DNA of 64,000 nt from GCA-002050365 sp038235165 (GCA_038235165.1 JBBSUG010000012.1:62001-126000); one strand, 5' to 3'. Positions 18,075 through 28,029 are shown, numbered from the stretch's first letter. The notes: generated from the sequence alone by a model not told the origin. Numbers and translations: made by a program.

Positions 18075-19301
18075 TTAAATGAGATGTATCAGAAGTCCGT
18101 CGCGCAGTTTCGGCTCGAACCAAGTTGATTTCGGCGGCATAATTTCGTTCATATCGGAAACGGCGAAAAGTTCGTCCATCGTCGTCGGGAACAGCGAAAA
18201 CGCGACGCGCATCTTGTTTTCGTTCACCAATTTTTCCAGTTCGCCCGTACCGCGTGCGCCGCCGACGAAACCGATACGGTCGTTGGTGCGCGGGTCGTCA
18301 ATGCCTAAAATCGGGTTCAGCAAATAATTTTGCAGAATGCTCGCGTCGAGTCGTTCAATCACATCTGGTTCGTCAACATAGTTGACCGCAAATTTTAATT
18401 TATACCATTTGCTGTTCAAGTACATACAAAATTCGCGTTTATTCTCAGGCGTTTTACCACTTGTTTCGGTGACGACAAAACTTTCGCGCACTTTGTTTAA
18501 AAATTCCGTCTCGCTCAAACCGTTCAAATCTTTAACGACGCGGTTATAAGCCAGAATATGCAAATCTTCCGCCGGGAAAATCCCCGCAATGACGAAATTA
18601 TAGTCTTCCGCGCCGGTGTGATCCGGGTTTTTATCGCGCAAAATCTTCCGCGCCAGATTTGCGCTTTCCATTCGGTGATGCCCGTCGGCGATGTAAATTG
18701 CCGGAACTTCCGCAAACGCCGAAACAAAATCAGCGGTCGCCGCAACGCGCCAGATCATTTGCCGGATTCCGCCCGGACACAGAAAATCGTAAATAGGTTC
18801 GGTTTCGACGGCGGCAGCGATCAATTCTTTTATTTTATCAGTGTTGCGAAAAGCGAGAAAAATCAAACCCGTCTGTGCGCCTGCGCCGATAATGTGGGCG
18901 GTGCGGTCGGCAACTTTGTCGGGACGGGTCTTCTCGTGTTTTTTGATGATGCCGTTGTCATATTCGTCGAGCGAACAACAGGCGACGATGCCGGTTTGCG
19001 AATGCGCTTCGGTCGCCAGACGGTAAATGTAAATACACGATTCGGTTTCCTGAACGAATACTTTATCGTCAATGAACTTTTGCAGATTTTCTCTGGCGCG
19101 GGCAAAAACCGTCTCATCCGACGGATTAGATTCTGCCGGAAATTCGGCTTCCGAGCGCGTCACACGCAAAAAACTGAGCGGATTCGTTTTGATATAATCA
19201 CGCGCTTCCGATTCGTAAATGACATCGTAAGGCACACAGGAAACAGGCTTTGCGTTTTCAGAAGTCGGGCGCAAAGCGCGAAAAGGTTTGATAACTGCCA
19301 C
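18075..19301 (-). CDS. DUF1015 family protein
   Basis: 408 residues starting at GTG 19301, chosen for AAGGAG eight nt upstream. Opens AVIKPFRALRP, the hallmark of DUF1015, with VPYDVI, NPLSFLRV, IYIADGHHRMESA and GFVGGARG-type blocks also conserved. The YIADGHHR stretch suggests a ParB/Srx-like nucleotide- or phosphate-binding site. Biochemical function is not established. Monocistronic. Confidence 0.85.
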   Translation of the reverse strand: MAVIKPFRALRPTSENAKPVSCVPYDVIYESEARDYIKTNPLSFLRVTRSEAEFPAESNPSDETVFARARENLQKFIDDKVFVQETESCIYIYRLATEAHSQTGIVACCSLDEYDNGIIKKHEKTRPDKVADRTAHIIGAGAQTGLIFLAFRNTDKIKELIAAAVETEPIYDFLCPGGIRQMIWRVAATADFVSAFAEVPAIYIADGHHRMESANLARKILRDKNPDHTGAEDYNFVIAGIFPAEDLHILAYNRVVKDLNGLSETEFLNKVRESFVVTETSGKTPENKREFCMYLNSKWYKLKFAVNYVDEPDVIERLDASILQNYLLNPILGIDDPRTNDRIGFVGGARGTGELEKLVNENKMRVAFSLFPTTMDELFAVSDMNEIMPPKSTWFEPKLRDGLLIHLI

Positions 19302-19336
19302 TCGAAATTCTCCTTTGGTATCGTGTCGGATGTTAA

Positions 19337-19822
19337 TTATTTATTAACAGCTGGTTTGTCCGCCTCGCCATTCATCGGCGACACCGGCGCGGCTGCCGGC
19401 ATCGGCGGCTGTTTGGCGGACATATTCTGCATAAATTTGTCGAGCGCGACTTTCCAAATGCCGTCTTCTTTGACAAAGGGAATCGTCTCATAACTGTCCA
19501 CTATCTTGTTTTTTACTTCAATGCTCGCCGTGTCACCCTCGATCTTTTCGTTGCGTGTTTCCGGCATTTCTTTGAGCGACGCGCTGACATTGTTGACCAG
19601 AATTTTATCAACCGTCGTGTTTTTGGCGACCGCAACCTTCTCGACCGCTTCCATCGAACCTTTTGAAAGCAGTTTTTTCATCATTTCAACGTCCTTGTTC
19701 TTCGAGGCTTCGACAAAATTGTTCAAAGTCGCCGCCGGACTAACCGTCGCTGTCGTCGTTGCGCCGCACGCCGCCAATGCCAATACACAATACACAATAA
19801 TTACCGTTTGATAAATTTTCAT
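19337..19822 (-). CDS. Lipoprotein, paralogue of the next gene
   Basis: About 161 residues from ATG 19822; a TTG at 19837 is open but would spoil the signal peptide. Lipobox LALAAC gives a lipidated Cys near residue 19. The mature part (NNFVEASKNKDVEMMKKLLS, then FVKEDGIWKVALD) follows the DUF4878/NTF2-like plan of small lipoproteins. Tail rich in Pro/Ala. It shares layout and several blocks with the lipoprotein at 19865-20323, so the two arose by duplication. Unknown role. Confidence 0.75.
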   Translation of the reverse strand: MKIYQTVIIVYCVLALAACGATTTATVSPAATLNNFVEASKNKDVEMMKKLLSKGSMEAVEKVAVAKNTTVDKILVNNVSASLKEMPETRNEKIEGDTASIEVKNKIVDSYETIPFVKEDGIWKVALDKFMQNMSAKQPPMPAAAPVSPMNGEADKPAVNK

Positions 19823-19864
19823 CGTTAAAAAATCCAAAATCTAAAATCCAAATTGTAAAATCAA

Positions 19865-20323
19865 TTATTGTTGATTGATCGCATCGTCAAGTTTTTTATT
19901 CTGCTCATTAATTTGCTGCATCATCTGATTGGCGGCACCTTGTTTGTCAATTTTCCAGATGCCGTTTTCTTTGACAAAATAAACCGTATCCCACGCATTG
20001 AAAGAATTCTCTACTTCAATCGTCGCTTTATCGTTTTCGGTCTTTTCGTTGCGAAACGTCAAACTTTTTTGATTTTCGTCAAAAATAGTTTCGCGTTTAA
20101 TCACGTCATCAATCGGAATATTCTGCGATGCGGCTTCCTGTTCCGCCATTTTCAGCGAAGCATCGGAAAGCAGCGTTTTCATCGTTTTGACATCGCTTTT
20201 CTTGATTGACTGAGCGTAAAACTTGAGCGTGTCGAGCGGTGTGACCAGTTTTAAATTTCCGCAGCCGGCGAAGATGCTGACTAATACTAATACTAATACT
20301 AAAAAATATTTATAAGAACGCAT
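19865..20323 (-). CDS. Lipoprotein, paralogue of the preceding-coordinate gene
   Basis: About 152 residues. The frame is open to 20449, but that would overlap the opposite-strand gene and put 42 residues before the signal. ATG 20323 gives a clean signal (SYKYFLVLVLVLVSIFAGC) with lipobox IFAGC. Blocks LDTLKFYAQSIKKSDVKTMK, TIEVENSF and YFVKENGIWKID parallel the paralogue. The LVLVLV core is encoded by a tandem ACTAAT repeat (20280-20300, + strand). Function unknown; NTF2-like fold inferred. Confidence 0.75.
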   Translation of the reverse strand: MRSYKYFLVLVLVLVSIFAGCGNLKLVTPLDTLKFYAQSIKKSDVKTMKTLLSDASLKMAEQEAASQNIPIDDVIKRETIFDENQKSLTFRNEKTENDKATIEVENSFNAWDTVYFVKENGIWKIDKQGAANQMMQQINEQNKKLDDAINQQ

Positions 20324-20397
20324 TTTTGAATAAACCTTCGTAAAATCGTTATACTGAATAGCAAAGTATAACGAAAAAAAGATGGAGTTAAAAACGA

Positions 20398-20685
20398 GTG
20401 GAACGAAAAAAAGTGTCCGCCGAAGAAATTGGAAGTTCTTTGAGCGCATTAAAAGATTGGAAAGTTGACGGCATCAATCTCAAAAAGCGATTTGAATTCA
20501 GCAATTTCGCGGAAAGTTTAGCTTTTGTCAACAAAGTCGGCGCGATTGCCGAAAAATATGATCATCACCCGGACATCACGTTCGGATGGGGCTACGCCGA
20601 ATTTGCGATCACGACGCACGACGCAGGCGGGTTGACGGATTTTGATTTTACACTTGCCGAAAAAATAGAGGAAATAAATCAATAA
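20398..20685 (+). CDS. 4a-hydroxytetrahydrobiopterin dehydratase (PCD/DCoH)
   Basis: 95 residues, GTG start. KYDHHPDITFGWGYAEFAI supplies the paired histidines and THDAGGLTDFDF the downstream catalytic His of the pterin carbinolamine dehydratase family, at normal length. It recycles the 4a-carbinolamine formed by aromatic amino acid hydroxylases; in bacteria without these it may serve molybdopterin or other pterin chemistry. No hydroxylase in the window. Confidence 0.92.
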   Translation: MERKKVSAEEIGSSLSALKDWKVDGINLKKRFEFSNFAESLAFVNKVGAIAEKYDHHPDITFGWGYAEFAITTHDAGGLTDFDFTLAEKIEEINQ

Positions 20686-20701
20686 CCATCAAGAAAAAAG
20701 T

Positions 20702-21433
20702 TTACACATCGAGTGTTTGCGACAAAAGCCACGGCAGTAATTCCTTTTCGCCGAGCGCGTTGAGATAAACATCGTGTCCGGCATCTTCGTATTCATTGTA
20801 TTTCACGCATCCGTTGTTTTTCCTAATCGCCGCCGTTAAATTTCTCGATTCGCTCGTCTGCACGATTTCATCCTTGCTCCCGTGAAAAAGCCACGCCGGA
20901 GTTTTGCCGATCTTCTCTGCAATCGGCGAAAAACGGTCTCCGTTCGTCAAAGGACTTCCGCCGCAGATTGAGACCAACGCTGCGAAAGTGTTCGGATATT
21001 CGCTCGCAAAACTCCAAACACCGTAACCGCCCATCGAAACGCCGATCAGATATTTTCGTTTTTCGTCAATTAAAAACTCATCCTGTACAGCTTCAACCTC
21101 ACGCATCACCATTTCATCCATTCTCGGATCAGACCAGTAAACGCTCGGACGACACTGCGGAAACATAATTACCGCCGGAGTATTTTTGAGATATTGTTTG
21201 ATTATTTGTGAAAACATCCCCGAAATATAACCGCCGTTTCCGCGTTCGCGGATGCCGTGTAGAAAAATTATCAACGGCAATTTTTCAGATTTTGTATTCG
21301 GCGGAATATAAAGTTGATAAGTATAATTTTCGCTATCAATTGAAATCGAGCGTTTCAAAAAATCGCCCTGATCGTCGCCCGATATTTTAGAGGTAATAAA
21401 ACCTGAAACAAGTTTTGCCAAATCATTTCGCAT
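20702..21433 (-). CDS. Alpha/beta hydrolase, esterase/PHB-depolymerase-like
   Basis: About 243 residues from ATG 21433. LIIFLHGIRERGN forms the oxyanion region, GVSMGGYG the nucleophile elbow (GxSxG), HGSKDEIV holds the Asp and EYEDAGHDVY the His. Close in plan to prolyl-oligopeptidase-like esterases that are often secreted, but here without a signal peptide, so probably cytoplasmic. Substrate unknown. Confidence 0.85.
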   Translation of the reverse strand: MRNDLAKLVSGFITSKISGDDQGDFLKRSISIDSENYTYQLYIPPNTKSEKLPLIIFLHGIRERGNGGYISGMFSQIIKQYLKNTPAVIMFPQCRPSVYWSDPRMDEMVMREVEAVQDEFLIDEKRKYLIGVSMGGYGVWSFASEYPNTFAALVSICGGSPLTNGDRFSPIAEKIGKTPAWLFHGSKDEIVQTSESRNLTAAIRKNNGCVKYNEYEDAGHDVYLNALGEKELLPWLLSQTLDV

Positions 21434-21473
21434 ATATTCCAATTTAGCCAGATACGATTGAAATATTCAATCA

Positions 21474-21505
21474 TAAAAACGCCCCTCCTTTCAAAAGAGG
21501 GGCGT
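21474..21505 (-). terminator. Rho-independent terminator of icd
   Basis: Perfect 9-bp GC-rich stem ACGCCCCTC/GAGGGGCGT, followed on the minus strand by TTTTTATGA. Lies just after the icd stop. Confidence 0.85.
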
Positions 21506-21533
21506 GATACTATAAATTTTAGATCCACCTATC

Positions 21534-23744
21534 TCAAATTTCGTCCACAATCGCATTCAGCGTCGCTGAAGGTCGCATCGCCGCGTCAGCCTTGTCAGAA
21601 TTCGGCTGATAATAACCGCCGACATCTTGCGATTTGCCCTGCGCGGCGATCAATTCTTCATTGATTTGCGCTTCGTTTTCCTGCAATGATTTGGCGATTG
21701 GTGCAAATTTTTCAGCTAATTCGCTGTCTTCGGGCTGATTTGCCAACGCTTCTGCCCAATACATTGCGAGATAGAAATGAGAACCACGATTATCAATTTG
21801 CCCGACTTTTCTCGCGGGTGATTTGTTTTCCGCAAGGAATTTCGCATTCGCTTCGTCCAGCGCGTCTGCCAGAATTTGTGCTTTTTTATTGTTTTGAGTT
21901 TGAGCAAGATGTTCCAAACTCGCCTGTAATGCAAGAAATTCACCGAGCGAATCCCAACGCAAATAACCTTCTTTTTCAAATTGCTCGACGTGCTTCGGCG
22001 CACTTCCGCCCGCGCCGGTTTCAAACAAACCGCCGCCGTTCATCAAAGGCACGATTGAAAGCATTTTCGCCGACGTTCCGAGTTCCAAAATCGGGAACAT
22101 ATCCGTCAGATAATCGCGCAAAACATTGCCCGAAACCGAAATCGTGTCTTTGCCTTCCCGCGCCCGTTTCAGAGTTTCGGTCATCGCATCTTTAACATCC
22201 ATAATTCGGATGTCGAGACCGCTCGTATCATAATCTTTCAAATATTCTTCAACTTTTTCGATGATTTGTGAATCGTGTGCGCGATCTTTATCAAGCCAAA
22301 AAATCGCGGGCGTGTCGGAAAGTTTCGCGCGGTTGACCGCCAATTTCACCCAATCTTGAATCGGATCATCTTTCGTTTGACACATTCTGAAAATATCGCC
22401 GCTGTTCACATTTTGCTCAAGCAGAACATTACGGTTTTCATCTTCAACTTTCACCGTTCCTTCCGCAGACATTTGGAAAGTCTTGTCGTGCGAACCGTAT
22501 TCTTCGGCTTTTTGCGCCATCAAACCGACATTCGGAACAGAGCCGAAAGTTGTCGGGTCAATCGCTCCGTTTTTCTTCATATCCTGAACAATCGCCGCGT
22601 AAAAACCGGCGTAAGTTCGGTCAGGGATTATGCAAACGGTGTCTTCTTCTTCGCCGTCTTCATCCCACATTTTGCCGCCGCCGCGAACAAGCGAAGCCAT
22701 TGAAGCATCAACAATTACATCAGATGAAACGTGGAAATTGGTAATTCCTTTGTCCGAATTGACCATCGCCAGTTTTGCTCCGTTTTCGATTGTCTTTTCA
22801 ATGTCCGCTTTAATTTCGGCTTCTTTCGGATGTCCGCTAATTTTTTCAAACAGCGTCGCCAGACCGAAATTCGGATTGATGTCTAATTCCTTAAAGGTGT
22901 CTGCAAATTTTTCAAAAACATCTTTGAAATATGTTTCGACAATCGCCCCGAAAATAATCGGATCGGAAATTTTCATCATCGTCGCTTTCAAATGTGCGGA
23001 AAGCAGAACATCTTTTTCCTTCGCTTCCGCCATCGCTTCCTCGACAAAAGATTTCAACGCCGAAATGCTCATCACCGAAGAATCAATTACTTCACCTGCT
23101 TTTAACGGCGCGTAATCTTTCAAAACTTGTTCGGAATCATCATTGTTATAGAAAACAATTCTGAATTTCCCTTCGCTTTCAACAGTCGTCGAATTTTCCG
23201 TTCCGTAAAAATCTCCCGAATCCATATTCGCCACCGAAGTTTTAGAATCCGAACTCCAAACTCCCATTCGATGCGGATTTGCCTTCGCATAATTCTTTAC
23301 CGCTTTCGGAGCGCGCCGGTCGGAATTGCCTTCTCTCAACACAGGATTTACCGCGCTTCCCAAAACTTTCGCATATTTTTTATTGATCGCTTTTTCGTCG
23401 TCCGTTTTCGGCTCGCTTCTGTAATTCGGCAACGCAAAACCTTGCTTTTGAAGTTCGCTAATCGCTTCTTCCAACTGCGGAACAGAAGCGGAAATGTTCG
23501 GTAGCTTGATAATGTTCGCTTCCGGCTTCGCCGCCAATTCGCCCAATTCTCCAAGTGCATCGGGAACTTTCTGATCGTCGTTCAAGTATCCGGGAAAGTT
23601 GGCTAAAATTCTTCCCGCCAACGAAATATCGGGAACTTCGATTTCAATATCGGCGGATTTTGTAAAAGCCTTGACAATCGGCAAAAAAGAATGCGTCGCC
23701 AGCAGCGGTGCTTCATCGGTTAAAGTATAGTAAATTTTTGACAT
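21534..23744 (-). CDS. icd: Monomeric NADP-dependent isocitrate dehydrogenase
   Basis: 736 residues, the length of the monomeric (IDH-II) type that is unrelated in size to the ~415-residue dimeric enzyme. Oxidatively decarboxylates isocitrate to 2-oxoglutarate with NADP in the TCA cycle. Diagnostic blocks: IYYTLTDEAPLLATHS at the N-terminus, VNPVLREGNSDRRAP (substrate-binding Ser/Arg), LLSAHLKATMMKISDPIIFG, and GYLRWDSLGEF with NRGSHFYLAMYWA near the C-terminus. Monocistronic with its own terminator. Confidence 0.97.
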   Translation of the reverse strand: MSKIYYTLTDEAPLLATHSFLPIVKAFTKSADIEIEVPDISLAGRILANFPGYLNDDQKVPDALGELGELAAKPEANIIKLPNISASVPQLEEAISELQKQGFALPNYRSEPKTDDEKAINKKYAKVLGSAVNPVLREGNSDRRAPKAVKNYAKANPHRMGVWSSDSKTSVANMDSGDFYGTENSTTVESEGKFRIVFYNNDDSEQVLKDYAPLKAGEVIDSSVMSISALKSFVEEAMAEAKEKDVLLSAHLKATMMKISDPIIFGAIVETYFKDVFEKFADTFKELDINPNFGLATLFEKISGHPKEAEIKADIEKTIENGAKLAMVNSDKGITNFHVSSDVIVDASMASLVRGGGKMWDEDGEEEDTVCIIPDRTYAGFYAAIVQDMKKNGAIDPTTFGSVPNVGLMAQKAEEYGSHDKTFQMSAEGTVKVEDENRNVLLEQNVNSGDIFRMCQTKDDPIQDWVKLAVNRAKLSDTPAIFWLDKDRAHDSQIIEKVEEYLKDYDTSGLDIRIMDVKDAMTETLKRAREGKDTISVSGNVLRDYLTDMFPILELGTSAKMLSIVPLMNGGGLFETGAGGSAPKHVEQFEKEGYLRWDSLGEFLALQASLEHLAQTQNNKKAQILADALDEANAKFLAENKSPARKVGQIDNRGSHFYLAMYWAEALANQPEDSELAEKFAPIAKSLQENEAQINEELIAAQGKSQDVGGYYQPNSDKADAAMRPSATLNAIVDEI

Positions 23745-23959
23745 ATTATTGGTCGTTTTCGTTTCGGATTATTATATTTGTTCAATTTTTGTAATTAACG
23801 CTATTCTAGTCAAATTTGATTTAAAACGTAAATTAGCAAGACAAAAATATTTCTGTTTTGTTATTCAATTCTTAAATTAATCTAAAGCTATTTTGCGCAA
23901 TTTCAGTAACGAATTATGAGAAATTGCTTTGGCTTATCCTTTTTTTATCAATAAGATAT

Positions 23960-23965
23960 TATAAT
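23960..23965 (+). promoter_or_regulatory. Possible -10 element for the DUF262 gene
   Basis: TATAAT 33 nt before the ATG in an AT-rich 250-bp gap; no convincing -35 partner. Nothing else was seen in 23745-23997. Confidence 0.35.
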
Positions 23966-23997
23966 TGCGTAACAAAATTTGAACGAATAAATAAATT

Positions 23998-26076
23998 ATG
24001 AAAGCAAATGAAACGAAAGTTGATAAGTTTTTAGCCACCAATGAAACTACCTTTGCCATACCTGTTTATCAAAGGAATTATGATTGGACATTAGTTCAAT
24101 GTAAGCAACTTCTACACGACATTCTTGAAGCAGGAAAAAGCGAGAGAATAAATGCTCACTTTATTGGAAGTATTGTGTATGTCCACGACGATGTTTACAC
24201 CGCGTCAGGACTTACTGAATTAACTATCATTGACGGACAACAGAGACTTACTACGTTGACTTTAATTTATATTGCATTGTATCGAGTTGCTAAAGAATTG
24301 GGAGATTCAATGTTGGTCAACAGAATACACAAAACTTATCTTATAAACGAATTTGCTCCCGAAACGGAAAAACTAAAACTTAAACCAACCGAGAACAACA
24401 AAAACGCTCTAAAACATATCCTTAATCTAGAAGATGAAGAAGATTTCAGAGATTACTCCAAAATTATAGAGAACTTCAATTACTTCAAATCCAACATATC
24501 ACGCGAAAATTTTGAAACGATCCAAAGAGGTTTATCAAAACTAATAGTGGTTGACATAGCTCTTGATCGTCAAAAAGACAATCCGCAAAGAATTTTTGAA
24601 AGCCTTAATTCAACCGGACTTGAACTCTCTCAAGCCGACCTCATTAGAAACTACATCTTAATGGGACTTTCAAGAACAAACCAAGAAAAGATTTATAAAA
24701 ATTATTGGGAAGTCATCGAGCAAAACGCCAAAGATGAAAAGTCGAACAAGAGCAGAGTTTCAGATTTTGTGAGAGATTATTTAACCTTAATAAACAAGGA
24801 AATTCCAAACAAAGGTGATGTTTATAGAAAGTTCAAATCGCAATTTCCTACTACAACCGTTGAAGAACTTGAATCAGTTTTAACTGATATTAAGTTGTTG
24901 GTTAAGTTTTATAACAAATTAATCAATCCCAAAAATGAGCCGGATAAGGAAATAAGAACTCAACTGGAATACATTAACAAACTTGAAATAAATGTAGCTT
25001 TTCCGTTTCTAATGAAGGTTTATGAAGATTACGCAAGCAGTGATATTGATAAACAAACCTTTATTGCAATCCTGAGTTTAGTTCAATCTTTTACTTGGAG
25101 AAGATTCATCTTAGGTTTACCGACAAATGCTTTGAACAAGATATTTATGAGCCTTTACGACAAAGTTAATAAAGATAAATATATTCACTCAGTTCAACAA
25201 TCCCTTCTTCAGCGTTCCGGCGTGCAAAGATTCCCAAGAAATTCAGAAACCATCAATGCTTTGAAAGAAAAGGATGTTTATAACGTAAATCCTAAAAATA
25301 GAACTTACTTGCTTGAACGTCTCGAAAATTATCAAAATAATGAACCTGTTTTAATTGAAGGCAATGCGGATATTACGATTGAACACATTTTCCCGCAAAA
25401 TCCTGATCCAAAGTGGAAAATTGAGTTGGGACAAGATCAATATAATTTCATTAAAGAGAATTATTTAAACACAATCGGAAACTTAACTTTGTCAGGCAAC
25501 AATGGAAAACTCAGCAATAAGGCATTTGTCGAAAAGAGGGATATGAATGTTGATGACAAAGAACAAGGTTATAAATTCAGCCGACTTTGGCTCAATCGAG
25601 ATTTAAAAGAAAAAGAAGGTTGGAACAAAGAAGAAATCGAAAACCGAATAGAGAAGATAGCCGAAAGATTCTTACATATCTGGGAGTTCCTAGAAATTGA
25701 AATTGAATCTGAAACCACTAATAACGAAGTAAATATATTTGACGCAGAAGAACCGAGACACAAAAAATTAGAATACGCTGTCTTTTTCGACCAAAAACTT
25801 GAGATTACCCAAGTTGCAAAACTTTACGTTGAGGTTATGAAGCAACTTTTTGATTTGCAACCTGAAACATTTTTCACATCAGAAATCGGACAGAAAATTA
25901 GCTTAACCAAAAATCCTGTCGAAGATAATCTCCGACAAGCGGTAAGTTTGAATGACACATATTTCATAGAGTCACACCTAAACAACGAGAATAAATTTGA
26001 CAGAATCAAGCAGGCATTAACTATTTTCGGATTTGAAGATGAATTGACAATAAAATATGCAGATAAAAATGATTGA
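23998..26076 (+). CDS. DUF262/DUF1524 (GmrSD-like) nuclease-type protein
   Basis: 692 residues. The N-terminal DUF262 domain shows IPVYQRNYDW, FIGSIVYV, TIIDGQQRLTTLTL (ParB/Srx-like DGQQR nucleotide-binding motif) and FESLNSTGLELSQADLIRNY. The C-terminal DUF1524 domain has the HNH-type IEHIFPQN followed by NTIGNLTLSGNNGKLSN. The same pairing makes the type IV restriction enzymes GmrSD/BrxU, which cut modified phage DNA. AT-rich codon use against a GC-richer host and its place beside a restriction-modification pair support a mobile defence role. It may act alone; target modification unknown. Confidence 0.85.
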   Translation: MKANETKVDKFLATNETTFAIPVYQRNYDWTLVQCKQLLHDILEAGKSERINAHFIGSIVYVHDDVYTASGLTELTIIDGQQRLTTLTLIYIALYRVAKELGDSMLVNRIHKTYLINEFAPETEKLKLKPTENNKNALKHILNLEDEEDFRDYSKIIENFNYFKSNISRENFETIQRGLSKLIVVDIALDRQKDNPQRIFESLNSTGLELSQADLIRNYILMGLSRTNQEKIYKNYWEVIEQNAKDEKSNKSRVSDFVRDYLTLINKEIPNKGDVYRKFKSQFPTTTVEELESVLTDIKLLVKFYNKLINPKNEPDKEIRTQLEYINKLEINVAFPFLMKVYEDYASSDIDKQTFIAILSLVQSFTWRRFILGLPTNALNKIFMSLYDKVNKDKYIHSVQQSLLQRSGVQRFPRNSETINALKEKDVYNVNPKNRTYLLERLENYQNNEPVLIEGNADITIEHIFPQNPDPKWKIELGQDQYNFIKENYLNTIGNLTLSGNNGKLSNKAFVEKRDMNVDDKEQGYKFSRLWLNRDLKEKEGWNKEEIENRIEKIAERFLHIWEFLEIEIESETTNNEVNIFDAEEPRHKKLEYAVFFDQKLEITQVAKLYVEVMKQLFDLQPETFFTSEIGQKISLTKNPVEDNLRQAVSLNDTYFIESHLNNENKFDRIKQALTIFGFEDELTIKYADKND

Positions 26077-26135
26077 GGAAAGCAAGTTAAATACATTTCG
26101 TGAAATTTCGTGTTTGTTCGTAGCTAAAAATTAAA

Positions 26136-27227
26136 ATGAATATTACTGGTAAAATCACAGGGTTAAAATATAAAGTTTTGTTGTCGGACGCATTGAAAAC
26201 GGTTGATATTAAAGATTCTGATGTCAACCAAACACCTTCCTCGTGCTTACTTACCGACGACGGTTATACATTTGCTATCTCAAAATGGGTGTCGCCTAAA
26301 AGAACTCGTTCTTATCCGTTTGAGCGAGTTTTTAATACTTTGAATGTTGCAAAAAAGATTACGGTTATTCCGATTGTTAAAGACGAAGGGGCGAAAGGTG
26401 ACAGGGATTTTATTCAATGGGACACGGTTTCCTTGATGTCTTTGTTGGATGTTTTTGTGATTTTCGCTTACTACGAGAAAGCTGAAAAGAAGGGGCAAAA
26501 GATAACAAATCAGCAATTTGATAACGAATATGTGCTTTCAAAAATTAGAGAAATCGAACACTATCACAGTTCTGCTTTACATTGGAATTTGAATGAGTTG
26601 AACACGAATCTTCACGACATTATTGATAAAGTAAAATCTTCTTACGCCGCAATCGAAGAATCAACGGGCGTGAAACTGCACAATCCGAACGGTTTGGACA
26701 ATTTCAAAGATAAGATCGGCAAAGACATTTCCTTATTTATGGCGTTTTCAAGAGGAAAAGCCGAAAAAGCGCAGTTGCGGGAATTTGTCACACTGCAACC
26801 GAAAGAAAGTTTGGCAACGCTTTCAAAAGCGAAAATCACCATCAGCAACTATTTGGGCGGACAATATTTTCTGACGGTTGACGAGATTTTATTGACCGGC
26901 GACAAAGTAAGTTTAATTGAAGGAAAGCACAGCAAAAATGCCGTTCTGCCGAGCAAAGGCGACATCAAAGACGGTTTGCTGAAAATGATTTTGTATTCCA
27001 ATCTGTCCGAGGTAACCGTCAATGAAAAAGCGTTCAAAAGCGAAGCGGTTTTGTGTCTGACATCGGCACAACTCAAAGGTGCGGTTAGTTCGGCGAACGA
27101 CGAAAAAGAGGTTACGGACTTCTTCGCCCAAAACAAATTTTCAGACGCGCAAAAACTTTTGATCGAAACAGTTTTTGCCGAAGCGACTGAAAATAATTTC
27201 ATCGTTAGGTTACAATTTTCAAAATGA
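26136..27227 (+). CDS. Probable type II restriction endonuclease
   Basis: 363 residues with no family I can name. It is judged a restriction enzyme from position: it overlaps the adenine methyltransferase by 4 nt (ATGA at 27224), the usual R-M arrangement. A plausible PD-(D/E)XK core is FLTVDEILLTGDKVSLIEGKHSK (near residues 247-270), with an acidic residue followed by the E-x-K of IEGK, and H nearby. The first ~170 residues are helical and likely DNA-recognition. The 5' half is AT-rich and the 3' half nearer host composition. A decayed copy of its 5' end lies after the methylase. Recognition site unknown. Confidence 0.6.
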   Translation: MNITGKITGLKYKVLLSDALKTVDIKDSDVNQTPSSCLLTDDGYTFAISKWVSPKRTRSYPFERVFNTLNVAKKITVIPIVKDEGAKGDRDFIQWDTVSLMSLLDVFVIFAYYEKAEKKGQKITNQQFDNEYVLSKIREIEHYHSSALHWNLNELNTNLHDIIDKVKSSYAAIEESTGVKLHNPNGLDNFKDKIGKDISLFMAFSRGKAEKAQLREFVTLQPKESLATLSKAKITISNYLGGQYFLTVDEILLTGDKVSLIEGKHSKNAVLPSKGDIKDGLLKMILYSNLSEVTVNEKAFKSEAVLCLTSAQLKGAVSSANDEKEVTDFFAQNKFSDAQKLLIETVFAEATENNFIVRLQFSK

Positions 27228-28024
27228 TAAAAAGTCCGTTACGTTATCCCGGCGGAAAAAGCCGTGCGGTGAAAATTGTCGCCGAGCTGATTCCCGAATT
27301 CGACGAATTCAGAGAACCTTTTTTGGGCGGCGGTTCGGTTTTCGTTTATGCGAAACAGCGTTTTCCGAATAAAAAGTTTTGGGTGAACGATCTTTATTTT
27401 GAGCTTTACAAATTTTGGGAAATGACGCAGAAAGATGTTGACGCGCTTACCCAAAAAATCTACGAATGGCGCGGGCGTTTTCCAATCGGCAAGGAATTGC
27501 ATAAATTTCTTAATCAACATCTCGACGGCTTCGACGATTTGGAACGCGCCGCCGCGTTTTTTATTTATAATCGCATTACATTTTCCGGCACGAGCTTGAG
27601 CGGCGGTTTCAGCGAAGGCGCATTCACCGGACGTTTTACGGAGAGCAGCATCCAGCGATTGAAGGAATTTGCCGCTGTCATTAACGGCGCGATGATTACG
27701 AATATCGGTTACGAAAAATTAGTAACACAAGCAGGCGAAAATGTTTTCATTTTTCTCGATCCGCCATATTATTCGGCGAAAAAATCTGCACTTTACGGAA
27801 AAAACGGTCATCTGCACAAATCATTCGACCACGAAAAATTTGCCGACACGATGAAACACTGCCGACACAAATGGCTCATCACTTATGACAACAGCGATTA
27901 CGTCAAAAATTTATTTTCATTCGCCAAAATTACGCCTTGGGAATTGGTTTATGGAATGCGAAACGTCACGGAAACTTCCGACCAAAAAGGCAGAGAACTT
28001 TTTATTTCAAATTATCTGCCGTAA
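27224..28024 (+). CDS. D12-class (Dam-like) DNA adenine N6-methyltransferase
   Basis: 266 residues. KSPLRYPGGKSRAV is the N-terminal SAM-binding block of the D12/alpha class, REPFLGGGSVFVYA is motif I, NDLYFELYKFW follows, and FIFLDPPYYS carries the catalytic DPPY (motif IV). Transfers methyl from SAM to adenine N6 and so protects host DNA from the upstream nuclease. Length is normal and no truncation is seen. Target sequence cannot be inferred. Confidence 0.93.
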   Translation: MIKSPLRYPGGKSRAVKIVAELIPEFDEFREPFLGGGSVFVYAKQRFPNKKFWVNDLYFELYKFWEMTQKDVDALTQKIYEWRGRFPIGKELHKFLNQHLDGFDDLERAAAFFIYNRITFSGTSLSGGFSEGAFTGRFTESSIQRLKEFAAVINGAMITNIGYEKLVTQAGENVFIFLDPPYYSAKKSALYGKNGHLHKSFDHEKFADTMKHCRHKWLITYDNSDYVKNLFSFAKITPWELVYGMRNVTETSDQKGRELFISNYLP

Positions 28025-28029
28025 ATATT

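Noticed and set aside
18558..19493. Long 311-codon frame antisense to the DUF1015 gene
   Set aside because: Shadow of a recognised gene; Arg/Phe-rich composition is typical of antisense frames in this genome.
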